Assembly (NCBI GenBank): GCA_945285915.1 | Contig: CALYQL010000006.1 | Coordinates: 56,778 to 120,777 of the forward strand | From: an uncultured Bartonella sp. | Lineage (GTDB): Bacteria > Pseudomonadota > Alphaproteobacteria > Rhizobiales > Rhizobiaceae | Reading direction: 5' to 3' | Length of the DNA: 64,000 nt | Shown: positions 27,313-37,002 of the stretch, in pieces | Position numbering within the stretch: position 1 is the first letter of the stretch | Layout: each line of letters starts with the position of its first letter | Translations under genes and position numbers: made by a program | The notes under the pieces: generated by a model | Database searches by the model: none | The model's input: only the letters and a program-made list of their open reading frames with translations | What the model was told of the DNA's origin: nothing

Positions 27313-28227
27313 TTACTGTTGTTGTTGCTCAGGTGCAGAAAGTACCGCTGCACAGGCTGGTGGCAAGTCTGACACCATCATTACCCTTGGCTTTGCTGGT
27401 GTCATCGGTTTTGGTGGTGTTTTTTTAGGTTTTTTAGGCGCCCATGGCTCATCCGTAAACCACCATGCCAATGATTTGTCACAACCATCGCCAGTTCCGA
27501 TTGGCTGTTGCGGTTTACAGTTTTCTGACCCTGCTTGACATTTTAGGCGCACGTGAAAATGCCAAAAGTGTCCCCAATAGGGACGAACTTTTGCCAGCCA
27601 GCTTCTGTCACCTTTTACCGTGTCACATAGTTGTTTTTTTATGCCGGGGTGAACAAATATCCGTTCAACTTGCGGATTAATTGCGGCGTTGCGAATAAGC
27701 GCTGTTCTTTCTGGTGTCCATTTTTTCGGGTCTGCATAAAGCGAGTCTGGCTTTAGCATGGAAACACCTTGCATTGTTTCCCGTTCTTCGCGTGTCATAC
27801 GGTGGTTGGGCATTGGTGTTAACCAGATATCCGCATCAAGCCCAATCTGGTGCGATGCATGTCCATTAAGCATGGGTCCACCGCGGGGTTGCGAGATGTC
27901 GCCAATCAACAATCCCGACCAACCATCTTTGGCTGCATCTCGGGAGAGCTGCTCAATAAACCGTATGGTTGTAGGATGTCCCCAATTGCGGTTACGCGAA
28001 AGTCGCATGACTTGCCAATTAGGGCCGTCAATGGGTAGCTGTTTTGCGCCAGCCAAACAACCTTTAGAATAAAATCCGATGGATTGTGCAGAACCAGATG
28101 AAGGTAATTTAACGCCACCAAAAGCTTGCTTTGCAGGCTCATCAGCTTTTGCTACAGATGCCGCAATAAGGATCGCGGTTAAAATTGTGCCGAATAACCG
28201 GCATAGTGACGTTAACTTGGTCGCCAT
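27313..28227 (-). CDS. mepA: Penicillin-insensitive murein endopeptidase
   Basis: 304 residues with an N-terminal signal peptide ending near SVAKADEP. The LAS-family zinc site is visible as NGHASHQIGLDADIW (His and Asp ligands) and WHFHVRLKC (second His pair). Cysteines that can form periplasmic disulfides are present (SKGCLAGAKQ, KQLCDTVKG, CKPQQP). It cleaves the D-Ala-meso-DAP cross-link of peptidoglycan in the periplasm. The C-terminus is Pro/Lys-rich and ends in a Gln tract (EQQQQ). It lies 20 bp after the SDR gene in the same direction. Confidence 0.94.
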   Translation of the reverse strand: MATKLTSLCRLFGTILTAILIAASVAKADEPAKQAFGGVKLPSSGSAQSIGFYSKGCLAGAKQLPIDGPNWQVMRLSRNRNWGHPTTIRFIEQLSRDAAKDGWSGLLIGDISQPRGGPMLNGHASHQIGLDADIWLTPMPNHRMTREERETMQGVSMLKPDSLYADPKKWTPERTALIRNAAINPQVERIFVHPGIKKQLCDTVKGDRSWLAKVRPYWGHFWHFHVRLKCQAGSENCKPQQPIGTGDGCDKSLAWWFTDEPWAPKKPKKTPPKPMTPAKPRVMMVSDLPPACAAVLSAPEQQQQ

Positions 28228-28247
28228 TTAAAGCCCCCTTGTATCTT

Positions 28248-29099
28248 CTACCAATCACCTGACTGCCACATGGATTTCAATGCCGTGCGATAGTCTGGTT
28301 GTTTCAGTATATACCCAGTTTCAAGTAACTTTTGATTTAATATTCTTTTATTGTCACCATAAAATGTGCGTGCCATTTCTGACATATCCGCTTTTTCAAA
28401 TGGTATTTCAGGCGGAACTTCAACGCCCATAAGGTTTGCGGCATAGGCAATAACATCTTGCGGTGGTGCAGGTTCATTATCCACTATATTGAACAGACCG
28501 TCTTGTTTGCTATTTGCAAAAGTATGAATGACGCCTGCTATGTCATCAACATGAATACGATTGAAAACCTGATTAGGTTTAACAATGCGTTGTGCTTTAC
28601 CATTCTGTAGTTTTACGAATACATTACGGTGTGGCCCATAAATGCCACCTAGTCGTAAAATCGCAATCGGTATATTATAATGCTCGGCCAGTTGTTTCCA
28701 TGCCGCTTCTGCTTGCAGCCGCATGAAGTTGCGCTTTAAACTGGGATTACAGGTTGCAGTTTCATCAATCCACTTGCCTTGATGATCGCCATAAACACCG
28801 ATCGTAGAAAGATAGCCAATCCATTGCAAATGCGGCATACTATCGAGTAGCCCTTGATGTTTCAGGATGATATCGCCATCCGCGTCAGGAGCAATGGAAA
28901 TAACAAGATGGGTCGTGTCATATAATTTTTCTTTTAATGTACGGTTTTCCTCGTCATTAGGAAACAGTAATGGCTTGATCCCAGCTTTTTCTAACGTAGT
29001 AAAACGGTCTTTGTTACGTGTTGTACCATAAATATCGGATTGATAGTGTTGGGCGAAAGCTTGAGCACTGTAGCCTGCACCGAAAATTAGGAAACGCAT
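28248..29099 (-). CDS. SDR-family NAD(P)-dependent sugar-nucleotide/epimerase-like protein
   Basis: 283 residues from ATG 29099, which gives an N-terminal MRFLIFGAGYSAQAFA Rossmann motif directly; an in-frame ATG at 29114 would add five residues. YLSTIGVYGDHQG places the Ser-Tyr catalytic region. LRLGGIYGPHRN is the epimerase motif, and NIVDNEPAP follows. It belongs to the extended SDR (YeeZ-like) group; the substrate is unknown. It overlaps the 3' end of queG by 13 bp, so the two are coupled. Confidence 0.85.
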   Translation of the reverse strand: MRFLIFGAGYSAQAFAQHYQSDIYGTTRNKDRFTTLEKAGIKPLLFPNDEENRTLKEKLYDTTHLVISIAPDADGDIILKHQGLLDSMPHLQWIGYLSTIGVYGDHQGKWIDETATCNPSLKRNFMRLQAEAAWKQLAEHYNIPIAILRLGGIYGPHRNVFVKLQNGKAQRIVKPNQVFNRIHVDDIAGVIHTFANSKQDGLFNIVDNEPAPPQDVIAYAANLMGVEVPPEIPFEKADMSEMARTFYGDNKRILNQKLLETGYILKQPDYRTALKSMWQSGDW

Positions 29100-30232
29100 G
29101 ATGTATCCGTCCATTCAGTCATAATAAGTGGATCTTTATGAATCGTCATATAGTGTTGGCGTAGTTGATTAAAATGGTTGTCATCCAGCAATTGTTTCAA
29201 TGCCCAGACTGCCATACCAGCAACATAAGGATCGTTGTCGTCCAAAAGCCGTTTAACAGGTTCAATCAGTGCGGTGTCACCACTATTTCCCGCTGCTATC
29301 AGACAATTTCTGACAAATCGATTACGCCCAATTCTTTTGACTGGTGACGCCGTGAAAAACTGCCTAAATGCTTCGTCATTAAGGGCAAGCAATTGAACGA
29401 GAGGAGGTGCGATAAGATCCTCGCGTGCTTTGAGTTTCATCTCATGTGTTTGTTGTGCAAACTTATTCCAAGGACAAGCGGATAAACAATCGTCGCAACC
29501 GTAAATACGATTACCGATAGCTTTACGAAATTCCAAAGGTATCTGGTCTTTTAATTCGATTGTCAGATAGGAAATGCAACGTCTTGCATCAAGCTGATAC
29601 GGGGCAGGGAAGGCATGTGTTGGGCATGCCGATAGACAGGCATGACACGAACCACAATGATCATATTCTGCAGTATCATAAGGAAGTTCGATATTTGTAA
29701 ATATTGAACCGAGGAATAACCAAGAGCCGAATTCGCGGCTTACAAGATTTGTATGTTTGCCTTGCCAACCAATACCAGCAGCTTGCGCTAATGGTTTTTC
29801 CATGACGGGGGCAGTATCAACAAACACTTTTACATCACTGCTGAAACGGGCTGCAAAGCGTGATGCTATCTGTTTTAAACGGCCTTTGATGATGTCATGA
29901 TAATCACGGTGACGGGCATAATAGGATATATTGCCGCAATTGGGAGCAATCTTTGCGTTGAATTGATCTGCCTCTGGTCCATAATTCATTGCAAGCATAA
30001 TGACCGATTGAACTTCTGGCCATAATTTTAGCGGTTCCATTCGCCGTTCGGCTGTCTCGCTCATCCACTCCATGGTGCCGAGATAACCTTGATCTAAGGC
30101 TTGTAATAATCTGAAGCGGGCAGTTTTATTATGCTTATCGGTAATTGCCAATGCATCAAAGCCTTGGGCAAAAGCCTCTTTTATCAAAAAATTCTTCAGT
30201 TTCTGCTTATGGTCAGAAGTCGAGATCGGCAT
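29087..30232 (-). CDS. queG: Epoxyqueuosine reductase
   Basis: 381 residues. It has the cobalamin-dependent reductase N-terminal part (DALAITDKHN, GYLGTMEWM, MLAMNYGP) and two ferredoxin-type clusters, CGSCHACLSACPTHAF and GCDDCLSACPWN. It ends with a HEAT-like segment after residue 300 (GDTALIEPVKRLLDDNDPYV). It converts epoxyqueuosine to queuosine in tRNA anticodons, using B12 and 4Fe-4S clusters in the cytoplasm. It overlaps the 3' end of the GST gene upstream by 20 bp and the SDR gene downstream, so it is in the middle of one operon. Confidence 0.95.
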   Translation of the reverse strand: MPISTSDHKQKLKNFLIKEAFAQGFDALAITDKHNKTARFRLLQALDQGYLGTMEWMSETAERRMEPLKLWPEVQSVIMLAMNYGPEADQFNAKIAPNCGNISYYARHRDYHDIIKGRLKQIASRFAARFSSDVKVFVDTAPVMEKPLAQAAGIGWQGKHTNLVSREFGSWLFLGSIFTNIELPYDTAEYDHCGSCHACLSACPTHAFPAPYQLDARRCISYLTIELKDQIPLEFRKAIGNRIYGCDDCLSACPWNKFAQQTHEMKLKAREDLIAPPLVQLLALNDEAFRQFFTASPVKRIGRNRFVRNCLIAAGNSGDTALIEPVKRLLDDNDPYVAGMAVWALKQLLDDNHFNQLRQHYMTIHKDPLIMTEWTDTSCVS

Positions 30233-30905
30233 AATGGGTACTAGGCGCTAGTCCTCGGATACGATCATTTAACAATGGTCTGAATGATGGTCTTGATTTT
30301 ATTCTCATATACCAATCACGTGTCGCAGGAAATGGAGTCCAGTCTATCTCGCCCATAAAATCCAAAACCGATAATGATGCGGCAGCCGCAAGATCGGCAT
30401 AAGAAATGGATATGCCAGCCAACCAGTCGCGCGATGCGGCAAGCCATTCCAGATATTTCATATGAGGCCGAATATTTGCGCGTGCATTGCGTAGCGTTTG
30501 CGAATCAGGAGCGCCACCACCCATTGCCAGCGGTATTTCGCGTTTGTAAATTCGCTCGCGTACGATATGGCGCGTGGCTTCACTTTCAAATTTTCCTAAA
30601 AACCATTCTGTTAGGCGTCTTACTTCCGCGCGCTCTAATGGATTTTCGGGAAAAAAGCGCTGGTCTCGCCGCAAGCTACCTCTTGTTTCATCAAGATATT
30701 CATAAATCACATAAGGGCCGCATAGTGGTATTTCACGCTCTGCGAGGAGAACAGGTATACTGCCTGCCGGATTAAGAACCAGAAATTCGCGACGTCTTGC
30801 CCACTCATGCTCTTCGATAAGATTGGTGGCAATGCCATATTCATTCAGGATTAATCGCGTAAAACGCGAGGCAGATGACATTGGATGATGAAAAAGCGTC
30901 AGCAT
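30213..30905 (-). CDS. Glutathione S-transferase family protein
   Basis: 230 residues. A thioredoxin-fold N-terminal domain (LTLFHHPMSSASRFTRLIL, then NPAGSIPVLL with the cis-proline) is followed by a helical GST C-terminal domain. SISYADLAAAASLSVLD is the N-capping box region. The N-terminal Ser pair, rather than Tyr or Cys, is the likely glutathione contact. The substrate is unknown. It is the first gene of the minus-strand run GST-queG-SDR-mepA-glk. Confidence 0.88.
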   Translation of the reverse strand: MLTLFHHPMSSASRFTRLILNEYGIATNLIEEHEWARRREFLVLNPAGSIPVLLAEREIPLCGPYVIYEYLDETRGSLRRDQRFFPENPLERAEVRRLTEWFLGKFESEATRHIVRERIYKREIPLAMGGGAPDSQTLRNARANIRPHMKYLEWLAASRDWLAGISISYADLAAAASLSVLDFMGEIDWTPFPATRDWYMRIKSRPSFRPLLNDRIRGLAPSTHYADLDF

Positions 30906-31427
30906 GGCTACTCAATATCGAAAATTAGGAATTGCGGTTCTTATAGTCCGCCTTGTCTTATAGAACAAGAAAAGGAGCCCGTTTTAAGTGAAGTTGAATG
31001 AGCCATGCTTAATTAGACGTTAATTATATGACTAAAATGCCTTGTTCCAAGCGTGAAAGGGTTTAACGCTACTATCGGTTTTAAATGAATGGCATTTAAC
31101 GTTGTAATGTTTGTCATCTATAATAGATGTCTTTGTGTTGTGAGCTAATTTTGATAATTCTTATCCAATCAAAATAACACCGGATCAACAGATCATTGTA
31201 GGCAAACAGTCAACGCAATAGCGAAAGCTTACAACACAATTGACGATAACCCCGTTTCAATGTTGGTGAATTTTGAAATGATATGGTTTTTCTTGGCAAA
31301 CGGACAAACCACCCTACTGTTAAATAGACAAGCATGCCTATTATTAAATAGGCATGCAAATCTACTGTAAAACAGGCTAACAAACCTATTGGTATATAGG
31401 TGAGAAATTTTATTATTAAATAAGCAA
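30906..31427. other. Intergenic region with a 24-bp tandem array
   Basis: 520 bp between the GST start and the engB stop, with no gene. The right part is filled by the 24-bp array at 31314-31433. The left part must contain the promoter of the GST operon. Confidence 0.6.
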
Positions 31428-31433
31428 TTATGG
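31314..31433. repeat. Five-unit 24-bp degenerate tandem array at the engB 3' end
   Basis: Units start exactly every 24 bp at 31314, 31338, 31362, 31386 and 31410. Each opens with a short self-complementary core: CTACTGTTAAATAG, CTATTATTAAATAG, CTACTGTAAAACAG, CTATTGGTATATAG, TTATTATTAAATAA. The second unit also forms a 10-bp hairpin (GCATGCCTAT, 31332-31357). The last unit runs over the engB stop codon. Spacing is exact while sequence has drifted. Confidence 0.8.
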
Positions 31434-32075
31434 GTTTGTGGCTTTGATAATTGCTTCTCGTAATTCTTCTATACCTAAAGATTTTTCTGATGAGGTTGCC
31501 ATAATCTCCGGATAAGCGGCTGGACGACGGGCGATAGCGGTATGGGTTACGTTTATCAGCTTTTCAAGTTGTGCGGGCTTGATTTTATCGCCTTTGGTTA
31601 GCACAATCTGATAGGAAACCGCTGCCTTATCAAGCAAGTTTAATACTTCAGCATCATTCTTTTTTATACCGTGGCGAGAATCTATCAAAACATAGACTCG
31701 TTTCAGCGTTGTGCGTCCACGTAAATAATCAAAAACAAGTTTTGTCCATGCATCAACCTGAGCTTTTGGGGCTTCTGCAAATCCATATCCCGGCATATCA
31801 ACCAATGCCATAGGCGGCAAATCATCCAGTTGGCCGCTATAACCATCAGGAACAAAATAATTGAGTTCCTGTGTGCGTCCAGGCGTGTTTGACGTTCTTG
31901 CCAGCCCTTTTTGGCCAACAAGCGCATTGATTAAAGACGATTTGCCAACGTTGGAGCGTCCTGCAAAGGCTATTTCTGCAGGTCCTTCAGGAGGCAGAAA
32001 TTTCATCGCAGGAACGCCGCGTATAAAAACCCAATTGCGGGCAAAAAGTCCCACAGATGTAGGACTCGTTGTCAC
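31428..32075 (-). CDS. engB: Ribosome biogenesis GTP-binding protein EngB (YsxC/YihA)
   Basis: 215 residues. All G motifs are present: G1 [15 protein letters not shown]2 [10 protein letters not shown]3 DMPGYGFA, G4 LTKGDK. It is a TRAFAC GTPase needed for assembly of the large ribosomal subunit. The start is GTG at 32075, one base after the yidC stop, with the ribosome site (GGGGG) inside yidC. It is last in the rpmH-rnpA-yidC-engB string typical of Rhizobiales. A 24-bp repeat array touches its stop codon. Confidence 0.94.
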   Translation of the reverse strand: MTTSPTSVGLFARNWVFIRGVPAMKFLPPEGPAEIAFAGRSNVGKSSLINALVGQKGLARTSNTPGRTQELNYFVPDGYSGQLDDLPPMALVDMPGYGFAEAPKAQVDAWTKLVFDYLRGRTTLKRVYVLIDSRHGIKKNDAEVLNLLDKAAVSYQIVLTKGDKIKPAQLEKLINVTHTAIARRPAAYPEIMATSSEKSLGIEELREAIIKATNP

Positions 32076-32076
32076 G

Positions 32077-33924
32077 TTAATTTGCCCCCTTATTAGGTTT
32101 CTTTTTGAATGTGGATTTCAGATTATCCCACAGCTCTATCTTGGCACCTTGGCTTTTCATGATAAGCGCTTGTTGTGCGATTGACAGGGTATTGTTCCAA
32201 GCCCAGTAAATAACAAGACCTGCAGGGAATGATGCCAACATGAAGGTAAATACAACAGGCATCCATGTGAAAATTATAGCTTGTGTTGGATCCGGTGGGG
32301 TTGGGTTCATGCGCATTTGCAAGAACATTGTGATCCCCATAATAACCGGCCAAGCGCCAATCATCAGGAATGCGGGCACATTGTAAGGCAACAAGCCAAA
32401 CAGGTTGAACAAGGATGTTGGATCTGGTGCTGCCAAGTCCTGAATCCAGCCAAAGAATGGTGCGTGACGCATTTCAATGGTAATATACAGCACCTTATAA
32501 AGAGCGAAGAATATTGGAAATTGCACGAGCAATGGCCAGCAACCTGCAAGAGGATTGATCTTCTCTGTTCTATATAATTCCATGATTGCTTGTTGTTGTT
32601 TAACCTTGTCATCGGCATATTTTGCACGAATTTCGAGCATTGCCGGCTGAACAACTTTCATTCTTGCCATAGACTTGTAGGACTTGTTAGCAAGTGGGAA
32701 CAAGATGGCTTTCAAGATAACGGTTACAAGCAGAATTGCGACACCAAAATTATTGGTGAGTTTATAAAGAATATCAATCAAAGCAAACATCGGCTTGGTG
32801 ATGATCGAGAACCAGCCCCAATCAATCAACAATTCGAATTTCAAGATCTTTAGTGAATCCTGATATTTGTTGATTGTCTCAACACGCTTTGCACCAGCAA
32901 ACAGATGATTGGTGATTGTTTGTGTTGCACCGCTAGCGATTGTCATGGACTTGCCAGTTAAATCGGATTGATAATGTGTGCTTAGACGATCAAAATAGAT
33001 AAAACGACTGGTATATTCCTCATCTTGAGGAGGAATTGCAGCAACAGCCCAATATTTGTCTGTTATACCAATCCATCCGCCTTTGACATTGCTAAAAAGC
33101 ATTTTCTTTTCATTGGCAGCATCTGGCTTGAGATCTTTAAGGGCAGCGTATTTTTCTTCTTGCATACCTTCATCACCAGCAACGCCAATCATACCTTCAT
33201 GAAGAAGATATGTTGCACTTGCATGTTCTGGTGGTGCAGCGCGGGCAACGCGCGCATAGGGAAGAATATTGACCGCATCTTTGCCGTCATTTGTTACACT
33301 ATCCTGAATTGTGAACATATAATGTTCATCAACCGAGATTGTGCGGCGGAAGACTTGCCCTTGTCCGTTATTGAATACCAATGTCACCGGACTTTGCGGT
33401 GTTAATTTTGTGTTGCTTCCTTCAACCTGCCATTCTGTGTTGAATTGCGGTAAGGCACCGGCTGGTAATCCTTTGCCGGTAAAACCGAATTCTGCAAGGT
33501 AAGTGGTAGAAAAACCAGCAGGATTGAGAAGAGCAATTTCAGGCGAATTCTTTTCGACTGATAACCGATAATTTTTCAAGAACAGATCGTCAAATTGTGC
33601 ACCAACCAGGTTGATTGAACCTTTCAACTCAGGTGTATCAATTTCCACGCGCTTTGTTTTGTTGACTGCTGCTTCACGCGCTTCACGTGTCATATCAATC
33701 GCTGCAACGTTTTCAGCTTCTTTTGACTGTGGCGGTGTTGTTGAACCATTATCAGCGCTAGGAACAGCCTGCCCTTGCGACGGCTGATTTTGTTCAAGCT
33801 GACGGGCAATTTCTTGCGCTTTTTGTTGATCGGCATTCTTTGGCGCAACATAAAAAAATTGCCAAGCCAATATAATGAGCAGTGACAATCCAATGGCGAT
33901 GAAAAAATTGCGGTTATATTCCAT
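32077..33924 (-). CDS. yidC: Membrane protein insertase YidC
   Basis: 615 residues, the long Gram-negative form. An N-terminal signal-anchor ([21 protein letters not shown]) is followed by a Gln/Pro-rich linker, a large periplasmic beta domain (about 80-350), and the conserved C-terminal insertase core with TM segments from about 375. [23 protein letters not shown] and the LIMKSQ tail are family marks. It inserts and folds inner-membrane proteins alone or with SecYEG. Its ATG overlaps the rnpA stop by one base (TAATG). Confidence 0.96.
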   Translation of the reverse strand: MEYNRNFFIAIGLSLLIILAWQFFYVAPKNADQQKAQEIARQLEQNQPSQGQAVPSADNGSTTPPQSKEAENVAAIDMTREAREAAVNKTKRVEIDTPELKGSINLVGAQFDDLFLKNYRLSVEKNSPEIALLNPAGFSTTYLAEFGFTGKGLPAGALPQFNTEWQVEGSNTKLTPQSPVTLVFNNGQGQVFRRTISVDEHYMFTIQDSVTNDGKDAVNILPYARVARAAPPEHASATYLLHEGMIGVAGDEGMQEEKYAALKDLKPDAANEKKMLFSNVKGGWIGITDKYWAVAAIPPQDEEYTSRFIYFDRLSTHYQSDLTGKSMTIASGATQTITNHLFAGAKRVETINKYQDSLKILKFELLIDWGWFSIITKPMFALIDILYKLTNNFGVAILLVTVILKAILFPLANKSYKSMARMKVVQPAMLEIRAKYADDKVKQQQAIMELYRTEKINPLAGCWPLLVQFPIFFALYKVLYITIEMRHAPFFGWIQDLAAPDPTSLFNLFGLLPYNVPAFLMIGAWPVIMGITMFLQMRMNPTPPDPTQAIIFTWMPVVFTFMLASFPAGLVIYWAWNNTLSIAQQALIMKSQGAKIELWDNLKSTFKKKPNKGAN

Positions 33925-34307
33925 TAGCAGCCATCCTGTTGCAATTTTGAATTTTGTGGTGTTTGCCTAATCCTGCGGTTCATTTCACGGACCAGACGTT
34001 CGAAAGACGCGTTCAATGCATCAGGACGCGCCACAATTACATAATCGGTTCCAGCATCCATGCTACATGTCAATCCGACACGCAAAGCTTCACGAAGACG
34101 CCTTTTGATACGGTTCCTTTTTACCGCATTACCATTTTTACGTGTTACTGTAAAACCAATGCGGGGGGGTGTTTGTTCCATGACTTCCAATGGAAGATCC
34201 CGTTTTTTAACTTCTAACAGGAAGAACGAACCATATCGTTTTTCACCCGTGCGTAAAGCCAAAAACTCCGCTCTTTTTCGAAGGCGGAGAGGTGGTTTCT
34301 CATTCAT
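33924..34307 (-). CDS. rnpA: Ribonuclease P protein component
   Basis: 127 residues and strongly basic. The RNR signature [16 protein letters not shown] and the preceding [11 protein letters not shown] identify the RNase P protein, which helps the catalytic RNA mature tRNA 5' ends. It stands between rpmH and yidC, in the usual order, and overlaps yidC by one base. Confidence 0.95.
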   Translation of the reverse strand: MNEKPPLRLRKRAEFLALRTGEKRYGSFFLLEVKKRDLPLEVMEQTPPRIGFTVTRKNGNAVKRNRIKRRLREALRVGLTCSMDAGTDYVIVARPDALNASFERLVREMNRRIRQTPQNSKLQQDGC

Positions 34308-34374
34308 CAGAAAAACTTTGCTTATTAGAACGGGTGTTAGTATTCATAAAAGCAGGTAATCCTACAAGCTTATA

Positions 34375-34418
34375 ACCGGAGAATATTTCAGAAAAGATTT
34401 AATCATTCTCCGGTTTTT
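34375..34418 (+). terminator. Hairpin with plus-strand T run between rpmH and rnpA
   Basis: A 10-bp perfect stem, ACCGGAGAAT with ATTCTCCGGT, has a 20-nt loop; TTTTT follows on the plus strand. It faces against rpmH-rnpA transcription, so it would stop antisense transcripts. On the minus strand it may act as a partial attenuator between rpmH and rnpA. Confidence 0.4.
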
Positions 34419-34443
34419 GCAAGAAAATTATGCTGCTAAAAAA

Positions 34444-34578
34444 TTAAGCAGAAAGACGCTTACGGCCACGAGCACGGCGTGCTGCAATTACCTTGCGCCC
34501 ACCAATGGTTGCCATGCGTGCACGAAATCCGTGACGGCGTTTACGAACGAGTTTAGATGGTTGATATGTACGTTTCAT
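34444..34578 (-). CDS. rpmH: 50S ribosomal protein L34
   Basis: 44 residues, [18 protein letters not shown] to GRKRLSA, the normal L34 length and sequence pattern with the R-K-R-R-H-G-F core. It is a component of the large ribosomal subunit. It heads the rpmH-rnpA-yidC-engB cluster; 136 bp, including a hairpin, separate it from rnpA. Confidence 0.97.
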   Translation of the reverse strand: MKRTYQPSKLVRKRRHGFRARMATIGGRKVIAARRARGRKRLSA

Positions 34579-34703
34579 TTATTTAACATACCGCGGCGTG
34601 CGGCCCTTCTTGGTTCTATAGAGCGGTTACCCGCTGATTGAACAATTTATATTTCCCATATTTATGGATATTTTTGCGCTTATACGGGTTAGCACGCTTT
34701 GAG

Positions 34704-35741
34704 TCAATTGCTCTCGGTTGTTTCCTGATGCCTTATTGCACGTGAATATTCACGTCTTGGCACATTATTTTGTGGTTTAAGATGCGCCTGTTCAATAATT
34801 TCGCTTAATGGTTGTTGGGTGTTTATAACCTTATGGTCGTAAAGATATGCTGGTAACTGTCCAGAAAGAATAACTCTCCAATCAAGCGTTATGCTTGGGG
34901 CAATGATATGGGCCATATCAAATACCACAGTGGTGCAGTTCGCGGTAACGGTGTTATAAAAGCGTGCTTTTTTATCAAGCGAATTTGCTGTATCCAGATA
35001 CCGCAAAAATAGCTCGCGCATTTTTTCTTGAGGGACTTTTATTGCATAACGATAAACATCTTCGCGGCGGATATCTGTCCGCAATTTGATAACGTCCTCT
35101 TCCGTTGCCGCAATCATAATCAGCTCAAATTCTTTGAAAAAACCACCAATTGCAGAAAAGCTTTCATTCTTTTCGCGGCGAATTTCTGCTGAAAATACAA
35201 GATGGCGACCATCGGCAAAATCGAACCCCACCAAGGTATGCGCAATATAAGGTCCCATCCAATAGGACAAATATACATCAAGACCGATGATATCATCGAT
35301 ATTATATGTTTCATCTTTCCAGACATTATTGGCTTTGTCAGGGGTTATCCATTCAGAATCACGGATATTGTGAATGTGAACAATGTTTTTCTGTGTCTCA
35401 TCGAAATTGGCTGAAACACCCCGTGACAATTCAGGCGCCCAATCGCGATCCAATGATGGTTTAATGGTAGACCACCAAACAGCAAATACAGCAAACATGG
35501 TTATAAGAAGACAACGGGAAAGAAATGGCTGTTGCCACTCTTTCAATAAACCGAATATGCCAAGGATGCACCAAGCAGCCGAAATGATATAGAAAAATAA
35601 CTTGCTGTCGGGCAGCTGATAATAAAATGCCAATAGACCAAGCACTATCAGCACTGCAGCGATAATAAGCCAGATGATGCGTAAGGCCGTTGATAAGAAA
35701 CGTAAAAAGGTTTTTTCATAAGTTCTATTCGTAATGACCAT
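34704..35741 (-). CDS. DUF4105 membrane protein
   Basis: 345 residues. Three N-terminal membrane segments lie at about 15-40, 48-65 and 75-90. A large extra-cytoplasmic domain follows, with HNIRDSEW, a GFDFADGRHLVFSAEIRRE strand and TVTANCTTVVFDMAH, as in DUF4105. The conserved Cys and His in that domain suggest a hydrolase-like or peptidase-like fold, but no activity is established. It stands alone on the minus strand and is divergent from the small ORF at 35822. The Arg/Glu-rich C-terminus (RREYSRAIRHQETTES) is probably cytoplasm-free and flexible. Confidence 0.82.
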   Translation of the reverse strand: MVITNRTYEKTFLRFLSTALRIIWLIIAAVLIVLGLLAFYYQLPDSKLFFYIISAAWCILGIFGLLKEWQQPFLSRCLLITMFAVFAVWWSTIKPSLDRDWAPELSRGVSANFDETQKNIVHIHNIRDSEWITPDKANNVWKDETYNIDDIIGLDVYLSYWMGPYIAHTLVGFDFADGRHLVFSAEIRREKNESFSAIGGFFKEFELIMIAATEEDVIKLRTDIRREDVYRYAIKVPQEKMRELFLRYLDTANSLDKKARFYNTVTANCTTVVFDMAHIIAPSITLDWRVILSGQLPAYLYDHKVINTQQPLSEIIEQAHLKPQNNVPRREYSRAIRHQETTESN

Positions 35742-35821
35742 GCGACAATATGTTTGTTGAATTAAAAGGATTTTCTACTTATAGTTGTAATATCTTTAAG
35801 TTGGATCATAAGGTTTTTGTA

Positions 35822-36061
35822 ATGACAAACGATAATTACACGATAACGCGAAGTGTTGTCTTTGCAATTCGTGATTATGTTTCATCACAAAATATTATGT
35901 CGGGTAAGAGTGCGAACCGGATTTTCCAAGTTGAAACTGCTTTGAACAATTTTAAGATAATGCATAAGAACGTTCATATTTGCGACGATCTTTTACGTCA
36001 ACGTCTTTGCTCCGAGGCGATACGATTTGGTATGATTTTGTATTTTGGAAAAGTGGACTAA
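35822..36061 (+). CDS. Small hypothetical protein
   Basis: 79 residues from ATG 35822, which has AAGG 8 bp upstream; the frame is open back to ATG 35750, giving up to 103 residues. It begins MTNDNYTITRSVVFAIRDYV and ends GMILYFGKVD. It is soluble, with a helical middle (SANRIFQVETALNNFKIM) and two Cys in HICDDLLRQRLC. No family is recognised. It is divergent from the DUF4105 gene. It may be real, given the ribosome site and reasonable codon use, but could be chance. Confidence 0.42.
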   Translation: MTNDNYTITRSVVFAIRDYVSSQNIMSGKSANRIFQVETALNNFKIMHKNVHICDDLLRQRLCSEAIRFGMILYFGKVD

Positions 36062-36294
36062 GGTCGACTGACAATTTCTGGTGGTCTTTCGTCGGGAGTT
36101 TTGCACCTTTACTCAAGTGTTCACGCGTCCGTTATTTGACGCCGTATGATGATCTGAACAATACGATATTAATATTCGTTGGTTTGAACCATGATGGAGA
36201 ACATTGCACAATCTGTCATGGCTAAGTTAAACACCATTTATAATATGCTTTTTAAATTCGACTTTATAGCAATGCTCACGGAGCGGTCACGCAA

Positions 36295-36996
36295 ATGCAA
36301 TCAGATGACACAGAACAATGTATTCATAACGACCAATTCCATTATCGCGTTGATAAGGGGGATGGCGCTTCTGATGAATTTGTCATTTTGCTTCATGGGT
36401 CTGGAGGCAATGAAGATACGCTGATAGATTTTGCCCGTTCCATCTGGCCGCATGCAACGCTCATCGGCGTTCGCGGACGCGTGGTGCAGAATGGTGAAGT
36501 GAGATGGTTTAAGAAAATAACACCAACAAAATTCGATCAGGTCGATGCAATTAAAGAAGCTGATGCTTTTGCCAAGTTCTTGCCCGATTTGTTTTCCCAC
36601 ATTGGGTGTAATGGATCCAATGTTACTTTTTTAGGCTATTCCAACGGTGCAAATCTTCTGGCAATTCTCTTGTTGAAGTATCCTCACTTGATAATGCGTG
36701 CAATTCTTTTGCGCTCAATGATGGTTTTGGACAATGTTCCGCAGAATAATTTAAGCCACACCCATGTGTTGCTTGTATCTGGTGAAAAAGATAGCCTTTA
36801 TTCGCGCTTCGCCCCGACCTTATCAGATTGTTTAAAAAGCAATGGTGCGGACATCAAGCATTGTATTGTTAATACGGATCATATGATTGGTGCGGAAGAT
36901 ATTAAAGTTGTTCGACAATGGTTGTTAGGTAGCGAGGGGTTAGGTAGCGAGGGGTTAAGTACCGAGGGGTTAGATACTCAAGGGTTAGATACCTAA
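36295..36996 (+). CDS. Alpha/beta hydrolase (phospholipase/carboxylesterase type) with repeat-made C-terminal tail
   Basis: 233 residues. It has the YpfH-like fold: LLHGSGGNEDTL with the oxyanion-hole HG, LGYSNGANL with the nucleophile Ser, GEKDSLYSRF with the catalytic Asp region, and NTDHMIGAEDI with His. It is a cytoplasmic carboxylesterase of unknown substrate. The last 25 residues are built from a 15-bp tandem repeat read as five-residue units (GSEGL, GSEGL, STEGL, DTQGL, DT) before the stop. That tail is outside the fold and probably arose by repeat expansion over the original stop codon. Confidence 0.84.
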   Translation: MQSDDTEQCIHNDQFHYRVDKGDGASDEFVILLHGSGGNEDTLIDFARSIWPHATLIGVRGRVVQNGEVRWFKKITPTKFDQVDAIKEADAFAKFLPDLFSHIGCNGSNVTFLGYSNGANLLAILLLKYPHLIMRAILLRSMMVLDNVPQNNLSHTHVLLVSGEKDSLYSRFAPTLSDCLKSNGADIKHCIVNTDHMIGAEDIKVVRQWLLGSEGLGSEGLSTEGLDTQGLDT

Positions 36997-37002
36997 ACGT
37001 TA
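36928..37002 (+). repeat. 15-bp tandem repeats spanning the esterase C-terminus and stop
   Basis: Five 15-bp units start at 36928, 36943, 36958, 36973 and 36988. The first two are identical (GGTAGCGAGGGGTTA); later units drift to AGTACCGAGGGGTTA, GATACTCAAGGGTTA and GATACCTAAACGTTA. The last contains the stop codon. Because the unit is a multiple of three, it adds five residues per copy. Confidence 0.88.

Noticed and set aside
31314..31433. Regularly spaced repeats considered as a CRISPR array
   Set aside because: The 24-bp units are contiguous with no spacers, and no cas genes are in the window.
32281..32577. Long plus-strand ORFs inside yidC, and similar ORFs inside metH, the ISP gene and the TonB receptor
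   Set aside because: They are antisense or shifted shadows of well-supported genes with no independent start signals.
34375..34418. Hairpin taken as the rpmH terminator
   Set aside because: The T run is on the plus strand, opposite to rpmH, and rnpA follows in the usual co-transcribed order.
35980..36225. Plus-strand ORF overlapping the small hypothetical gene
   Set aside because: It overlaps in another frame, has no ribosome site and shows no protein-like pattern.
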